Of a stretch of 64,000 bases of DNA, positions 7,115 through 14,996 are shown piece by piece. The DNA comes from Streptomyces sp. JHA26. Lineage in GTDB: Bacteria > Actinomycetota > Actinomycetes > Streptomycetales > Streptomycetaceae. The notes beneath the pieces are model-generated. The model was not told the origin of the DNA. It saw only the letters and a list, made by a program, of their open reading frames with translations, and did not search any database. The translations under genes were made by a program, and so were the position numbers. The stretch covers positions 31,351-95,350 of the forward strand of contig NZ_BDJC01000026.1 of the NCBI RefSeq assembly GCF_002005565.1, read 5' to 3'. Every line of letters starts with the position of its first letter. Position 1 is the first letter of the stretch.

Positions 7115-7804
7115 ATGCGTGAACGTGTGGTGGCCGCGTGCGACGGGGCTTCGAAGGGAAACCCGGGTCCGGCTGGCTGGGCCTGGGTGGTGGCCGACGC
7201 GTCGGAGGCCCCGGCCCGCTGGGAGGCGGGACCGCTCGGCCGGGCCACCAACAACGTCGCCGAACTCACCGCGCTGGAGAGGCTGCTGGCGTCGACCGAC
7301 CCGGACGTGCCGCTGGAGGTCCGCATGGACTCCCAGTACGCCATGAAGGCCGTCACCACCTGGTTGCCCGGCTGGAAGCGCAACGGCTGGAAGACCGCCG
7401 CCGGCAAGCCGGTCGCCAACCAGGAACTGGTCGTGCGCATCGACGAGCTGCTGGACGGCCGCTCGGTCGAGTTCCGCTACGTGCCCGCCCACCAGGTCGA
7501 CGGCGACCGGCTCAACGACTTCGCCGACCGCGCCGCCAGCCAGGCGGCCACCGTCCAGGAGCCCGCGGGCAGCGGCCTCGGTTCCCCCGAGCCGCCGCCC
7601 GCGCCGGCCGTCCCGGCGGCGAGGAAGGCACCGCGTCGCGGGCCGGGTACGGCCCGCAAGGGCGGTGGTGCCTCCGCGCGCACCATCAAGGCGAAGTTCC
7701 CCGGGCGCTGCGTGTGCGGCCGTTCGTACGCCGCCGGGGAGTCGATCGCCAAGAACGACCAGGGCTGGGGTCACCCGGAGTGCCGCACGGCGGCGGCCGG
7801 GTAG
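7115..7804 (+). CDS. RNase HI-like protein with a Cys/His C-terminal tail
   Basis: 229 residues. The RNase H domain (about 1-145) has all four acidic residues: Asp10 in ACDGASKGNPG, Glu50 in NNVAELTAL, Asp72 in RMDSQYA and Asp138 in NDFADRAA. It should cleave RNA in RNA-DNA hybrids using Mg2+. A Pro/Ala/Lys/Arg-rich linker (about 146-190) leads to a C-terminal module with CVCGRSYAAGESI...GHPEC, whose C-x-C...H-x-x-C spacing suggests zinc binding or a PARP-like finger fragment. ATG 7115 is preferred; ATG 7103 is possible. The 288 bases upstream show nothing recognisable. Confidence 0.85.
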   Translation: MRERVVAACDGASKGNPGPAGWAWVVADASEAPARWEAGPLGRATNNVAELTALERLLASTDPDVPLEVRMDSQYAMKAVTTWLPGWKRNGWKTAAGKPVANQELVVRIDELLDGRSVEFRYVPAHQVDGDRLNDFADRAASQAATVQEPAGSGLGSPEPPPAPAVPAARKAPRRGPGTARKGGGASARTIKAKFPGRCVCGRSYAAGESIAKNDQGWGHPECRTAAAG

Positions 7805-7823
7805 CCCCGGCCGGACGCGCGGC

Positions 7824-8276
7824 TCACCCGACGGTGCCGCGCCAGCCGCCGGTCTCCCGGCCGCGTTCCTCGATGAACCGCTTGAACCGCTCCAGGTCGC
7901 CCTTGGTCTGGCGCTGCACGACCCCGAGCTTGTCACCGACCTTCTCGACGAGGCCTTCCGGCTGGAACTCCATCCGGAGCATCACCCGGGTGCGGTCGTC
8001 GTCCAGGCGGTGGAAGGTGACCGCACCGGCCTGCCGGGCCTCGCCGGACACCGTGGTCCACGCGACCCGTTCGTCCGGTACCTGCTCGGTGATCTCCGCA
8101 TCGAACTCCCGGCGGACGCCGTCCACGCTCGTCACCCAGTGGGTGAGGGTGTCACCGCGCTGTTCGATGCGCTCCACCCCGCTCATGAACTCGGGGAACG
8201 ATTCGAACTGGGTCCACTGGTTGTAGGCGGTGTGGACCGGGACGTGGACCTCGATGGTCTCCTCGACCTGCGACAC
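7824..8276 (-). CDS. SRPBCC-family protein (polyketide cyclase/dehydrase-like)
   Basis: A 150-residue START/Bet v1-type protein: VEETIEVHVPVHTAYNQWTQFESFPEFMSGV at the N-terminus, then RREFDAEITEQVPDERVAWTT and a C-terminal helix with RFKRFIEERG. This fold holds hydrophobic ligands; in stress regions of Streptomyces such stand-alone proteins are common and uncharacterised. The start is GTG 8276 behind GGAGGAG. A sigma-B-type promoter (GGTT-N15-GGGTAC) ends 42 bases upstream, which supports stress induction. Confidence 0.85.
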   Translation of the reverse strand: MSQVEETIEVHVPVHTAYNQWTQFESFPEFMSGVERIEQRGDTLTHWVTSVDGVRREFDAEITEQVPDERVAWTTVSGEARQAGAVTFHRLDDDRTRVMLRMEFQPEGLVEKVGDKLGVVQRQTKGDLERFKRFIEERGRETGGWRGTVG

Positions 8277-8317
8277 GCTGTGTCTCCTCCTTCGGTTCGT
8301 CGGACGGAACCGCGCGG

Positions 8318-8342
8318 GTACCCGGCGGCCGCCCGGCGAACC
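8318..8342 (-). promoter_or_regulatory. Putative sigma-B-type promoter of the SRPBCC gene
   Basis: Minus strand: GGTT (8342-8339), 15 bases, GGGTAC (8323-8318). Both elements match the sigma-B consensus well, and the distance to the GTG start at 8276 is 42 bases. This is one of the clearest examples in the window. Confidence 0.6.
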
Positions 8343-8398
8343 CCCCGGTTGCGGGACCCGCGGGCCGGTGCGGGCGCCGCGGGTGACAGACTGACGGC

Positions 8399-9382
8399 AT
8401 GGAAGAGCGCACTTTCGACAGGTCGGACCAGCACGCGTCGGTGATCGGCCTCGGCACCTGGCAACTGGGAGCCGACTGGGGAGACGTCGACGACAAGGAG
8501 GCCCTCGCGGTACTGGAGGCGGCGGCCGAATCGGGCGTGACCTTCTTCGACACCGCGGACGTCTACGGCGACGGCCGCAGCGAGGAGACCATCGCGGCCT
8601 TCCTGCGCGGCAGGCCGGATCTGCACGTGCTGGTCGCCACGAAGATGGGCCGGCGCGTCGAGCAGATCCCGCAGAACTACGTCCTCGACAACTTCCGGGA
8701 GTGGAACGACCGTTCCCGGCGCAACCTCGGCGTCGACGTCCTGGACCTGGTCCAGCTGCACTGCCCGCCGACCCCGGTCTACTCCTCCGACGAGGTGTTC
8801 GACGCCCTGGACACCCTCGTCGAGGAGGAGCGCGTCAAGGCGTACGGCGTCAGCGTCGAGACCTGCCAGGAGGCACTGACCGCCATCGCCCGGCCGAACG
8901 TGGCGAGCGTGCAGATCATCCTGAACCCGTTCCGGATGAAGCCCCTGCGCGAGGTCCTGCCGGCCGCCCGGGAGGCCGGCGTGGGCATCATCGCCCGGGT
9001 GCCGCTCGCCTCCGGCCTGCTGTCCGGCAAGTACACCAAGGACACGGTCTTCGCCGCGAACGACCACCGCAACTTCAACCGCCACGGCGAGGCGTTCGAC
9101 CAGGGCGAGACCTTCTCCGGCGTCGACTTCGCCACCGGCGTGGAGGCCGCCGCCGAGTTCGCCGCCCTCGCCCCCGAGGGGTACACCCCGGCCCAGCTGG
9201 CGCTGCGCTGGATCGTCCAGCAGCCCGGCGTGACCACCGTGATCCCCGGCGCCCGCTCGCCCGAGCAGGCCCGCGCCAACACGGACGCCGCCCGGCTGCC
9301 GGAGCTGACCGACGACACGCTCACGGCGATCCGCGACCTCTACGACCGCCGGATCAGGGAGCAGGTCGAAGGCCGCTGGTAG
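8399..9382 (+). CDS. Aldo/keto reductase
   Basis: A 327-residue TIM-barrel NADPH-dependent oxidoreductase. Visible marks are VIGLGTWQLGADWG, the FFDTADVYGDGRSEE segment holding catalytic Asp and Tyr, VATKMGR (Lys), LDLVQLHCPP (His) and the C-terminal cofactor site TTVIPGARSPEQARANTDA. The length fits the AKR family. It probably reduces small aldehydes or ketones; the substrate is not readable. It is monocistronic, divergent from the SRPBCC gene and convergent with the small gene at 9422. Confidence 0.9.
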   Translation: MEERTFDRSDQHASVIGLGTWQLGADWGDVDDKEALAVLEAAAESGVTFFDTADVYGDGRSEETIAAFLRGRPDLHVLVATKMGRRVEQIPQNYVLDNFREWNDRSRRNLGVDVLDLVQLHCPPTPVYSSDEVFDALDTLVEEERVKAYGVSVETCQEALTAIARPNVASVQIILNPFRMKPLREVLPAAREAGVGIIARVPLASGLLSGKYTKDTVFAANDHRNFNRHGEAFDQGETFSGVDFATGVEAAAEFAALAPEGYTPAQLALRWIVQQPGVTTVIPGARSPEQARANTDAARLPELTDDTLTAIRDLYDRRIREQVEGRW

Positions 9383-9421
9383 CCCGTTCCGGCGGCCGCA
9401 CGCCGCCCCTCACCGCACCGC

Positions 9422-9769
9422 TCACGGCACCAGGAGCAGCTGTCGTTCCCGCTCCTGGTCGCCGGAAGAGGCGCCCTCGTCCCGCGTCGAGAAGGCGCCG
9501 CTCAGTGTCCTGCTCGCGGCCTCGACGGCCTGCGGGGTGCCCTGCACGGTGACCGTCACGGGCGCCGACAGCCCGGCGCCCGCCCGGGGCGGTGCCGCGT
9601 CCGCCTCCGGGGAGGGCGGGGAGCTGAAGGTCGCGGTGCGGACCGTCGCCCGCTCGTCGGCCGGCAGATCGTCGGGCGCCCCGAAGACACCCTCCAGGGC
9701 GCGGACGACCGCCCGCGCGTCGTCGATGCCGCCCCCGCTGAGCGTCAGGGTGAGCTGAGTGTCGGGCAT
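9422..9769 (-). CDS. Hypothetical protein, 115 residues
   Basis: MPDTQLTLTLSGGGIDDARAVVRALEGVFG opens a small protein in which two similar beta-alpha units can be seen, QLTLTLSGGGIDDARAVVRAL and PVTVTVQGTPQAVEAASRTL, joined by an Ala/Pro/Glu-rich linker. No known family is recognised. It may be an effector-associated small domain given the repeated VxVT...A-A-x-L pattern, but this is a guess. GC3 bias is normal. It is convergent with the aldo/keto reductase. Confidence 0.6.
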   Translation of the reverse strand: MPDTQLTLTLSGGGIDDARAVVRALEGVFGAPDDLPADERATVRTATFSSPPSPEADAAPPRAGAGLSAPVTVTVQGTPQAVEAASRTLSGAFSTRDEGASSGDQERERQLLLVP

Positions 9770-9919
9770 CCTTCGTCATCCTCCTCGGCCTCGGTGTGGG
9801 TCCCGCCCGTGTAACCGCCCCCCGATCGCCCAAACCGGGCGCCGCCGACGACACGGTGTCTGACCGCGGGGAACCCGGGAAGAGGGAAGGGGATCCGGAC
9901 TGCGGCGACGGGAGGAACA

Positions 9920-10429
9920 GTGGCGGACACGGATGCGGACACGACGGGGGACCCGGACCGGCGCAAGGGGCGCGACGAGACGGAGGACGAGCGCGCGGAC
10001 CGGATGTGGACGGAGCTGATCCAGGAGGTCCGCGTCGCGCAGATGGGCGTGCAGATCCTCTTCGGCTTCCTGCTCACCGTCGTGTTCACCCCGAAGTACG
10101 ACGACCTGTCGGACACGGACCGGACGATCTACCTGGTGACGGTCGTCCTCGGGGCCGTGACCACCGGCGCCCTGATCGGGCCGGTGTCCCTGCACCGCCT
10201 CGTCTCCGGGCGGCGCGTGAAACCCCATGCGGTGCGGTGGGCCTCCCGGCTGACCCTGCTCGGGCTGGTGCTGCTGCTGGCCACCACGACCGCCTCGCTC
10301 CTGCTGATCCTGCGTGTCGCGACCCACGACGGTTTCGTTCCCTACCTGGTCGCCGGCGTGGTGCTGTGGTACCTGCTGTGCTGGTTCGGGATCCCCCTGT
10401 GGACCCGGTACCGCCACGCCTCACGCTGA
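9920..10429 (+). CDS. DUF6328-family membrane protein
   Basis: 169 residues. An acidic and basic N-terminal tail (DADTTGDPDRRKGRDETEDE) is followed by ELIQEVRVAQMGVQILFGFLL and four hydrophobic segments with TIYLVTVVLGAVTTGALIGP, LGLVLLLATTTASLLLIL and YLVAGVVLWYLLCW. The sequence ELxxExRVxQxGxQxLFGFLL is typical of the DUF6328 family of actinobacterial inner-membrane proteins, whose function is unknown. It starts at GTG 9920. Confidence 0.8.
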   Translation: MADTDADTTGDPDRRKGRDETEDERADRMWTELIQEVRVAQMGVQILFGFLLTVVFTPKYDDLSDTDRTIYLVTVVLGAVTTGALIGPVSLHRLVSGRRVKPHAVRWASRLTLLGLVLLLATTTASLLLILRVATHDGFVPYLVAGVVLWYLLCWFGIPLWTRYRHASR

Positions 10430-10430
10430 C

Positions 10431-10459
10431 GGCGCGGCCCTCTGCCGGGGAGCCGCGCC
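10431..10459. terminator. Hairpin between convergent genes
   Basis: GGCGCGGC (10431-10438) and GCCGCGCC (10452-10459) form an 8-bp perfect stem with a 13-base loop, two bases after the DUF6328 stop and 21 bases before the stop of the SsgA-like gene. Confidence 0.6.
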
Positions 10460-10480
10460 GAGGGGGTGTGCCGCGTCCGC

Positions 10481-10906
10481 TCAGCCGTCGGCCATGAGGT
10501 CCGCCAGGAAGTCGTCGACGTGCACCTCTTCCTCGCCCGGCCGGACCACCGCGTGGGTCTCGCGCAGGAACGCGGCCACCGCCGCCGCCCACAGGAAGAC
10601 CACGGCGCGGTGGCGTTCCCCGTCGGGCCGGTGGTCGCCGAGGAACTCCATGCGCAGCTCCTCCCACAGGCCCCGCGACTCGGGCCGCAGCCGGACGTCG
10701 CCCACGCCGACCGGGCGGACGAGCCCCTCGCCCACCATCTCCCGGTCCAGCGTCCAGCGGGCCAGCACACGGCCGTCGTGGCTGAACACCACGGTGAGCG
10801 CGAACGGGTCCGCCCGGTCGTAGCTCAGGTGGGCGAGCACCGGGAAACGGTCGGCTTCACCCGTCTGGAGCTGCACGACCAGGGACTTGTGCACGAGGGA
10901 CTTCAC
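10481..10906 (-). CDS. SsgA-like protein (SALP), sporulation/cell division regulator
   Basis: 141 residues starting VKSLVHKSLVVQLQTGEADR. The SsgA/SsgB fold is seen in LAHLSYDRADPFALTVVFSHDG, the ARWTLDREMVGEGLVRPVGVGDVRL segment, and a C-terminal VDDFLADLMADG. SALPs are unique to morphologically complex actinomycetes and help place septa or remodel peptidoglycan in sporulation. Which paralogue this is cannot be said; it is not SsgB itself. The start is GTG 10906 with GGAGG nearby. A sigma-B-type promoter lies 39 bases upstream, linking a cell-division protein to stress sigma factors. Confidence 0.85.
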   Translation of the reverse strand: MKSLVHKSLVVQLQTGEADRFPVLAHLSYDRADPFALTVVFSHDGRVLARWTLDREMVGEGLVRPVGVGDVRLRPESRGLWEELRMEFLGDHRPDGERHRAVVFLWAAAVAAFLRETHAVVRPGEEEVHVDDFLADLMADG

Positions 10907-10944
10907 GGCAGGTGCCTCCGGGAGAACAGACGTAGGGCCCTCTA

Positions 10945-10968
10945 GTACCCCGATCCTCCGCAAGATGC
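10945..10968 (-). promoter_or_regulatory. Putative sigma-B-type promoter of the SsgA-like gene
   Basis: Minus strand: GCAT (10968-10965), 14 bases, GGGTAC (10950-10945), then the GTG start at 10906. It matches GNNT-N14-16-GGGTAY. Confidence 0.55.
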
Positions 10969-11006
10969 TCCGGCAACCGGGTGATTCCCTCGTCGGCTCC
11001 TTCTCG

Positions 11007-11981
11007 TCAGGAGCCCAGGGCGTCGCGCAGGGCCGGCAGCAGGGTCTTCTCCGACCAGTCCAGGAACGCCGGCTGGGACTCGCCACCGATCTGCACCAGG
11101 GCGATCTCGGTGAACCCGGCCTCCGCGTACGGGCGTACGGCCTCGACGAAGGCGTCGGGGTCGTCGCCGCAGGGGATCGACTCCGCGACGTCCTCGGGGG
11201 TGACGAACTGGGTCGCCGCCGCGAACGAATCCGGATGCGGCAGCTCGGAGTTGACCTTCCAGCCGCTGCCGAACCAGCGGAACTGGGCGTGGGCGCGCTC
11301 GATCGCCGCGTCCCGGTCCGGGTCGTAGCAGACCGGCAGCTGGCCGACGCGCGGCTTGCCCCGGCCGCCGTGCCGGTCGAACGCCTCCAGCAGATCCGGC
11401 CTGGGCTCCGTGGCGATCACCAGGTCGGCGTGCTCGCCCGCCAGCTTGCAGGAGCGCTCCCCGGAGACGGCGACGCCGATGGGCGGCGGGCTGTCCGGCA
11501 GGTCCCACAGCCGGGCCGACTCGACGTCGAAGTGCGTGCCGTGGTGGGTGACGTGGCCGCCCTCGAAGAGCGCCTTGATGATCTCCAGGGCCTCCGCGAA
11601 CATCTCGTGGCGCACGTCGACGGACGGCCAGCCGCCGCCCACCACGTGCTCGTTGAGGTTCTCGCCCGAGCCGAGCCCCAGCCGGAACCGGCCCTCGGAC
11701 AGCAGTTGCATCGTCGCCGCCTTCTGCGCCACGACCGCGGGGTGGTAGCGGAACGTCGGGCACGTCACGTACGTCATCAGCGGGATGCGGGACGTCGCCT
11801 GCGCCGCGGCGCCCAGCACACTCCACGCGTACGGCGAGTGCCCCTGCGAGCGCAGCCACGGGAAGTAGTGGTCCGAGGTCACCGAGAAGTCGAAGCCCGC
11901 CTGCTCGGCCCGCACCACGTGGTCGACGAGCTCACGGGGACCGGCCTGCTCGGTCATCATCGTGTATCCGATTTGCACCAT
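11007..11981 (-). CDS. LLM-class F420-dependent oxidoreductase
   Basis: 324 residues with the luciferase-like TIM barrel: FDFSVTSDHYFPW, TYVTCPTFRYHPAVVAQKAATMQLLSEG, RFRLGLGSGENLNEHVVGGG and the C-terminal TEIALVQIGGESQPAFLDW. The spacing closely resembles F420-dependent glucose-6-phosphate dehydrogenase-like proteins (TIGR03557 type), although the true substrate is unknown. The start at ATG 11981 (MVQIGYTMMTE) agrees with the family. It is likely cytoplasmic and uses F420, which Streptomyces makes. It lies downstream of the pseudokinase gene with a 62-base gap, so co-transcription is possible. Confidence 0.88.
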   Translation of the reverse strand: MVQIGYTMMTEQAGPRELVDHVVRAEQAGFDFSVTSDHYFPWLRSQGHSPYAWSVLGAAAQATSRIPLMTYVTCPTFRYHPAVVAQKAATMQLLSEGRFRLGLGSGENLNEHVVGGGWPSVDVRHEMFAEALEIIKALFEGGHVTHHGTHFDVESARLWDLPDSPPPIGVAVSGERSCKLAGEHADLVIATEPRPDLLEAFDRHGGRGKPRVGQLPVCYDPDRDAAIERAHAQFRWFGSGWKVNSELPHPDSFAAATQFVTPEDVAESIPCGDDPDAFVEAVRPYAEAGFTEIALVQIGGESQPAFLDWSEKTLLPALRDALGS

Positions 11982-12043
11982 GCGGGGCGAGTCCCCGCCT
12001 GCGCGGCACGAAAACGGACGCGTGCCGGGGGCCGGGGCCCGGG

Positions 12044-13606
12044 TCAGCCGCCTTCCTCCCGGAACGTCGCGAGGAAGGCGGTGAGCGCCCGCTCGTTCGC
12101 GGCGTCGTCCCAGTCGGCGGCCGGGGTCGTCCAGCGCAGCGAGAAGCTGCGCCCGCCGCCCAGCAGGAAACCCCGCCCGAACGTGCGCACCCGGACGCCG
12201 TCGTCCTCGGCGAGCCACTCCATGTCGGCCGCCTCGCGCCCCCGGTAGGTCGTCGCGCGGATCCCGCCGACCCTCCGGTACCCGCTCCACCGCTCCAGGC
12301 CGGGTTCGACCTCGTCGCGCCAGACCGCCACGGGGTCCGCGCCCGCCCGCTCGCTGTAGGTGACCGCGAGGGTCCGCGGATCGCCGACCGCCCCGAAGAC
12401 GGCCCGGTACGATCCGTCCGGCGCGCGCGAGGTGCCCAGCCGCCGCCAGTTCCCGGGGAGGGCCACGGAGAAGCCCTCCGGCGCCCGGTAGCGGCGGAAC
12501 CCGGCGGGGACGGCCGCGCCGGACCCCGACGGGGACGGCGTCGCACCCGGCCGGGGAGCGGGGGAGGGGGGCGCGGCGGTGCCGGCGGGCGGCGCGGCGG
12601 GGGAGGAGGGGCGCTGCCGCGTACCGGCGCCGGTGTCGCCGCCCGTGCCGGACAGGCCGTGGGCGGCGGCCAGGACGGCGACCGTGACCGTGGCGGCGGC
12701 CACCGCGGTCACGGAGACCGCCGTCCGCCGGTTCCACCCCCGGCCGGCACGGCGGGCGGCGGCCCGGGGCGCCGGGGGCGTCCCCGCATCGGGATCCTCC
12801 GACAGCACCTGGAGGAGGGCCTCGCGGACCACCGGACGGCTCAGCCGCTCCCGGGAGTTCCTGCGCAGCAGCCCCTGCACCACCGGGGTGAGCGGCCCGG
12901 CACGCACCGGGGTGAGCAGCGGCAGCCGGTCCACGCCCTTCAGCGTGGCCTCGAGGCCGCCCCGGTCACGGAACGCCGGACGGCCCTCGACCATCGCGTA
13001 GAGGATCGCCCCCAGCGTCCACAGGTCGGCCGTCGGTCCGATCCGCTCGTCGCGGGCCTGCTCGGGGGAGGCGTACGAGGGAGCGGTGAGCCGCGGGGCG
13101 AGGGTGGCGCCGGCCAGTCCGAAGCCGGCGACGACGACGGAACCCTCCTCGCGCACGAACACCTGTCCCGGGCTCAGCTCGCCGTGTGTGATGCCCTGTC
13201 CGTGCGCCGCCTCCAGTACGTCCAGCAGCTCCAGTCCGACGCGTGCCGCCCGCGCGTGGGTGAACGCGCCCCGCTCGGCCAGGAGTTCGCTGAGCGGCGT
13301 ACCGCCGACCCGTTCGGTGACCGTCCACAGGGCGCCGTGCTCCACGACCGCATCGACCACCGCCGCCACCCGGTCCGGACGCAGCAGCCGCACGGTCTCG
13401 CAGGTCCGCACGACCCGGCCGGTCATCCGGCGGGCGCTCTCGTCCGGGGGGTCCTCCGGGAGGCCGACCTGTGTCACCAGGCACGGGCGGCCCGTCCCGG
13501 TGTCCTCCCCGGACCAGCAGACGCGGTTCGTCTCCCGGTGGACGACCTCGAGCAGGCGGTGGCGCCCGGCGACCAGGTGGTGTGCGGAGACGTGCGCCCT
13601 GCCCAT
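12044..13606 (-). CDS. Membrane-anchored serine/threonine pseudokinase
   Basis: 520 residues. The N-terminal 260 resemble a Hanks-type kinase (TVTERVGGTPLSELLAERG, YASPEQARDERIGPTADLWTLGAILYAMVEGRPAF), but key residues are absent. The HRDLKPxN loop is HGELSPGQ, DFG is GFG, and no VAIK lysine is seen (CLVTQVGLPE). One membrane segment (AVSVTAVAAATVTVAVLAAA, about 293-312) leads through a Pro/Ala/Thr-rich linker to an extracellular domain (YRAPEGFSVALPGNW...). It is predicted to be catalytically dead, perhaps a sensor or scaffold. ATG 13606 is chosen for its GGGGG site; GTG 13612 is possible. Confidence 0.85.
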   Translation of the reverse strand: MGRAHVSAHHLVAGRHRLLEVVHRETNRVCWSGEDTGTGRPCLVTQVGLPEDPPDESARRMTGRVVRTCETVRLLRPDRVAAVVDAVVEHGALWTVTERVGGTPLSELLAERGAFTHARAARVGLELLDVLEAAHGQGITHGELSPGQVFVREEGSVVVAGFGLAGATLAPRLTAPSYASPEQARDERIGPTADLWTLGAILYAMVEGRPAFRDRGGLEATLKGVDRLPLLTPVRAGPLTPVVQGLLRRNSRERLSRPVVREALLQVLSEDPDAGTPPAPRAAARRAGRGWNRRTAVSVTAVAAATVTVAVLAAAHGLSGTGGDTGAGTRQRPSSPAAPPAGTAAPPSPAPRPGATPSPSGSGAAVPAGFRRYRAPEGFSVALPGNWRRLGTSRAPDGSYRAVFGAVGDPRTLAVTYSERAGADPVAVWRDEVEPGLERWSGYRRVGGIRATTYRGREAADMEWLAEDDGVRVRTFGRGFLLGGGRSFSLRWTTPAADWDDAANERALTAFLATFREEGG

Positions 13607-13720
13607 GGCCACCCCCGTCCGTGCCGCCGGCTCTCGGCTCGCCCAGGGATACGGTGAGCGGGCCGGGGTGTGTTCAATCCGGCCCGCTCCGTTCTGCGCG
13701 TCCCGCGCGGAACGCCGGCG

Positions 13721-14689
13721 TCAGCGCGGCCCGAAGCGGTCCGCCCAGGCCGTCATGTCGGCGATCGTGGCGTTCCCCCCGCACACCACCAGCCCGATCC
13801 GGGCCCCGCCGCCCACCCGCTCCACCACCCGCCGGGCCGCGGGCAGCAGGCAGCCGGCGGCCGGCTCGGTCCACACCTTCGCGTGCTCGGCGAGCTCCAG
13901 GGACCCCTGGACGGCCTCCCGGTCGGACACCACGAGCACGTCGGTGACCAGCGCGGACACATGGTCGTACGTCAACTGCGAGACGGACGGGGCACTGAGC
14001 GTGGTGACGACCGACGACAGCGGGACCGGCAGCGGGCCGCCCGCCGCCAGCGCCCGGGACATGGCCTCGGCACCCTCCGTCTCCACGCCCCAGATCCGCA
14101 CGTCCGGCCGACGGGCCCGCAACGCCGCCGCCACCCCCGCGATCAGCCCGCCGCCGCCGATGCTCACGACCACGTCGGTGAGCTCCCCGGCGTCCTCGGC
14201 GAACTCCAGCCCCACGGTGCCCTGCCCGGCGATCACCACGGGATCGTCGAAGGGATGGACCAGCGTCAGCCCCTCCTCCCGCAACCGCGTCACGAGCGCG
14301 AAGGCGCTGTCCATGCCGTCGGTGAGCCGCACCAGCGCACCCGCCTCCTCGGCGGTCTCCACCGAACGCGCGGGCGCCGTGCGCGGCATCACCACCGTGG
14401 CCTTCACGTCGAGCGCGGCGGCCATGACCGCCACGGCGATGCCGTGATTGCCGCCGCTGACCGCCACGACACCCGCGGCCCGTTCGGCTTCGGTCAGCGA
14501 CAACAGCTTCGCCGTCGCGCCGCGTGCCTTGAACGACCCGGTGCGCTGCAACAACTCCAGCTTCGCGGTGACCGGGGCCCCGAGCAGCGCGGTCAGCCCC
14601 GGGCTCGGTACCGTCGGGGTGCGCACGACATGGCCGGCGATCCGTTCGGCCGCGGCTTCGATCTGAGTGATCCCGATCAAGGCAGTCAT
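13721..14689 (-). CDS. Threonine/serine dehydratase-like PLP enzyme
   Basis: 322 residues of fold type II PLP enzyme. The Schiff-base Lys is in TGSFKARGA (about residue 53), the phosphate or substrate loop is VSGGNHGIA, and the PLP phosphate cup is VVSIGGGGLIAGVAAAL. It has the catabolic threonine dehydratase / serine racemase length, with no C-terminal ACT regulatory domain. It should deaminate Thr or Ser to the oxo acid, or racemise Ser. It is upstream of the pseudokinase on the same strand with a 114-base gap. The exact substrate is uncertain. Confidence 0.88.
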   Translation of the reverse strand: MTALIGITQIEAAAERIAGHVVRTPTVPSPGLTALLGAPVTAKLELLQRTGSFKARGATAKLLSLTEAERAAGVVAVSGGNHGIAVAVMAAALDVKATVVMPRTAPARSVETAEEAGALVRLTDGMDSAFALVTRLREEGLTLVHPFDDPVVIAGQGTVGLEFAEDAGELTDVVVSIGGGGLIAGVAAALRARRPDVRIWGVETEGAEAMSRALAAGGPLPVPLSSVVTTLSAPSVSQLTYDHVSALVTDVLVVSDREAVQGSLELAEHAKVWTEPAAGCLLPAARRVVERVGGGARIGLVVCGGNATIADMTAWADRFGPR

Positions 14690-14996
14690 CCTTCCGGCGC
14701 GGGTGGTGATCCACGCCGCCTCGCAGCCTTCCGCGCGACGTGCCCCGGGTCAACAGGGTCCCCGGGCGAGGCCGCCGGGGCTCCCCGGGCCCCCGCGCGG
14801 CATCGGGCGAGGGGACCGCGTGCCCGGGCACGCCGCCCACGCCCCGGCCCCCTGCGCCCGAACCGGAGGCTGCCGCGGTGGACGGGCACCGCTCCCCGCC
14901 GGGCGGGCACCTCGCCGTCCACCACGTACCGCACGACCTCGGCGTCCTCGACGGTCGTGCCCGCCGCCGCGGCCGGTTCCGCCGGGAGACGGCCGG
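14690..14996. other. Intergenic region, no gene recognised
   Basis: 307 bases between the dehydratase start and the TerD-CAP stop. On the minus strand a short stretch reads as VEDAEVVRYVVDGEVPARR in frame, with good codon bias near 14930-14960, then degenerates into Arg/Gly-rich residues. It could be a remnant of a coding region, but I cannot assign it. No clear promoter or hairpin was seen. Confidence 0.4.

Noticed and set aside
8316..8321. GGGTAC also on the plus strand, toward the aldo/keto reductase
   Set aside because: The site is self-complementary (GGGTACCC), but only the minus strand has a GNNT at the right distance.
14686..14990. Possible short gene after the TerD-CAP gene on the minus strand (VEDAEVVRYVVDGEVPARR)
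   Set aside because: There is no good start codon with a ribosome site, and the frame turns into Arg/Gly-rich noise; it is kept only as a note in the intergenic entry.
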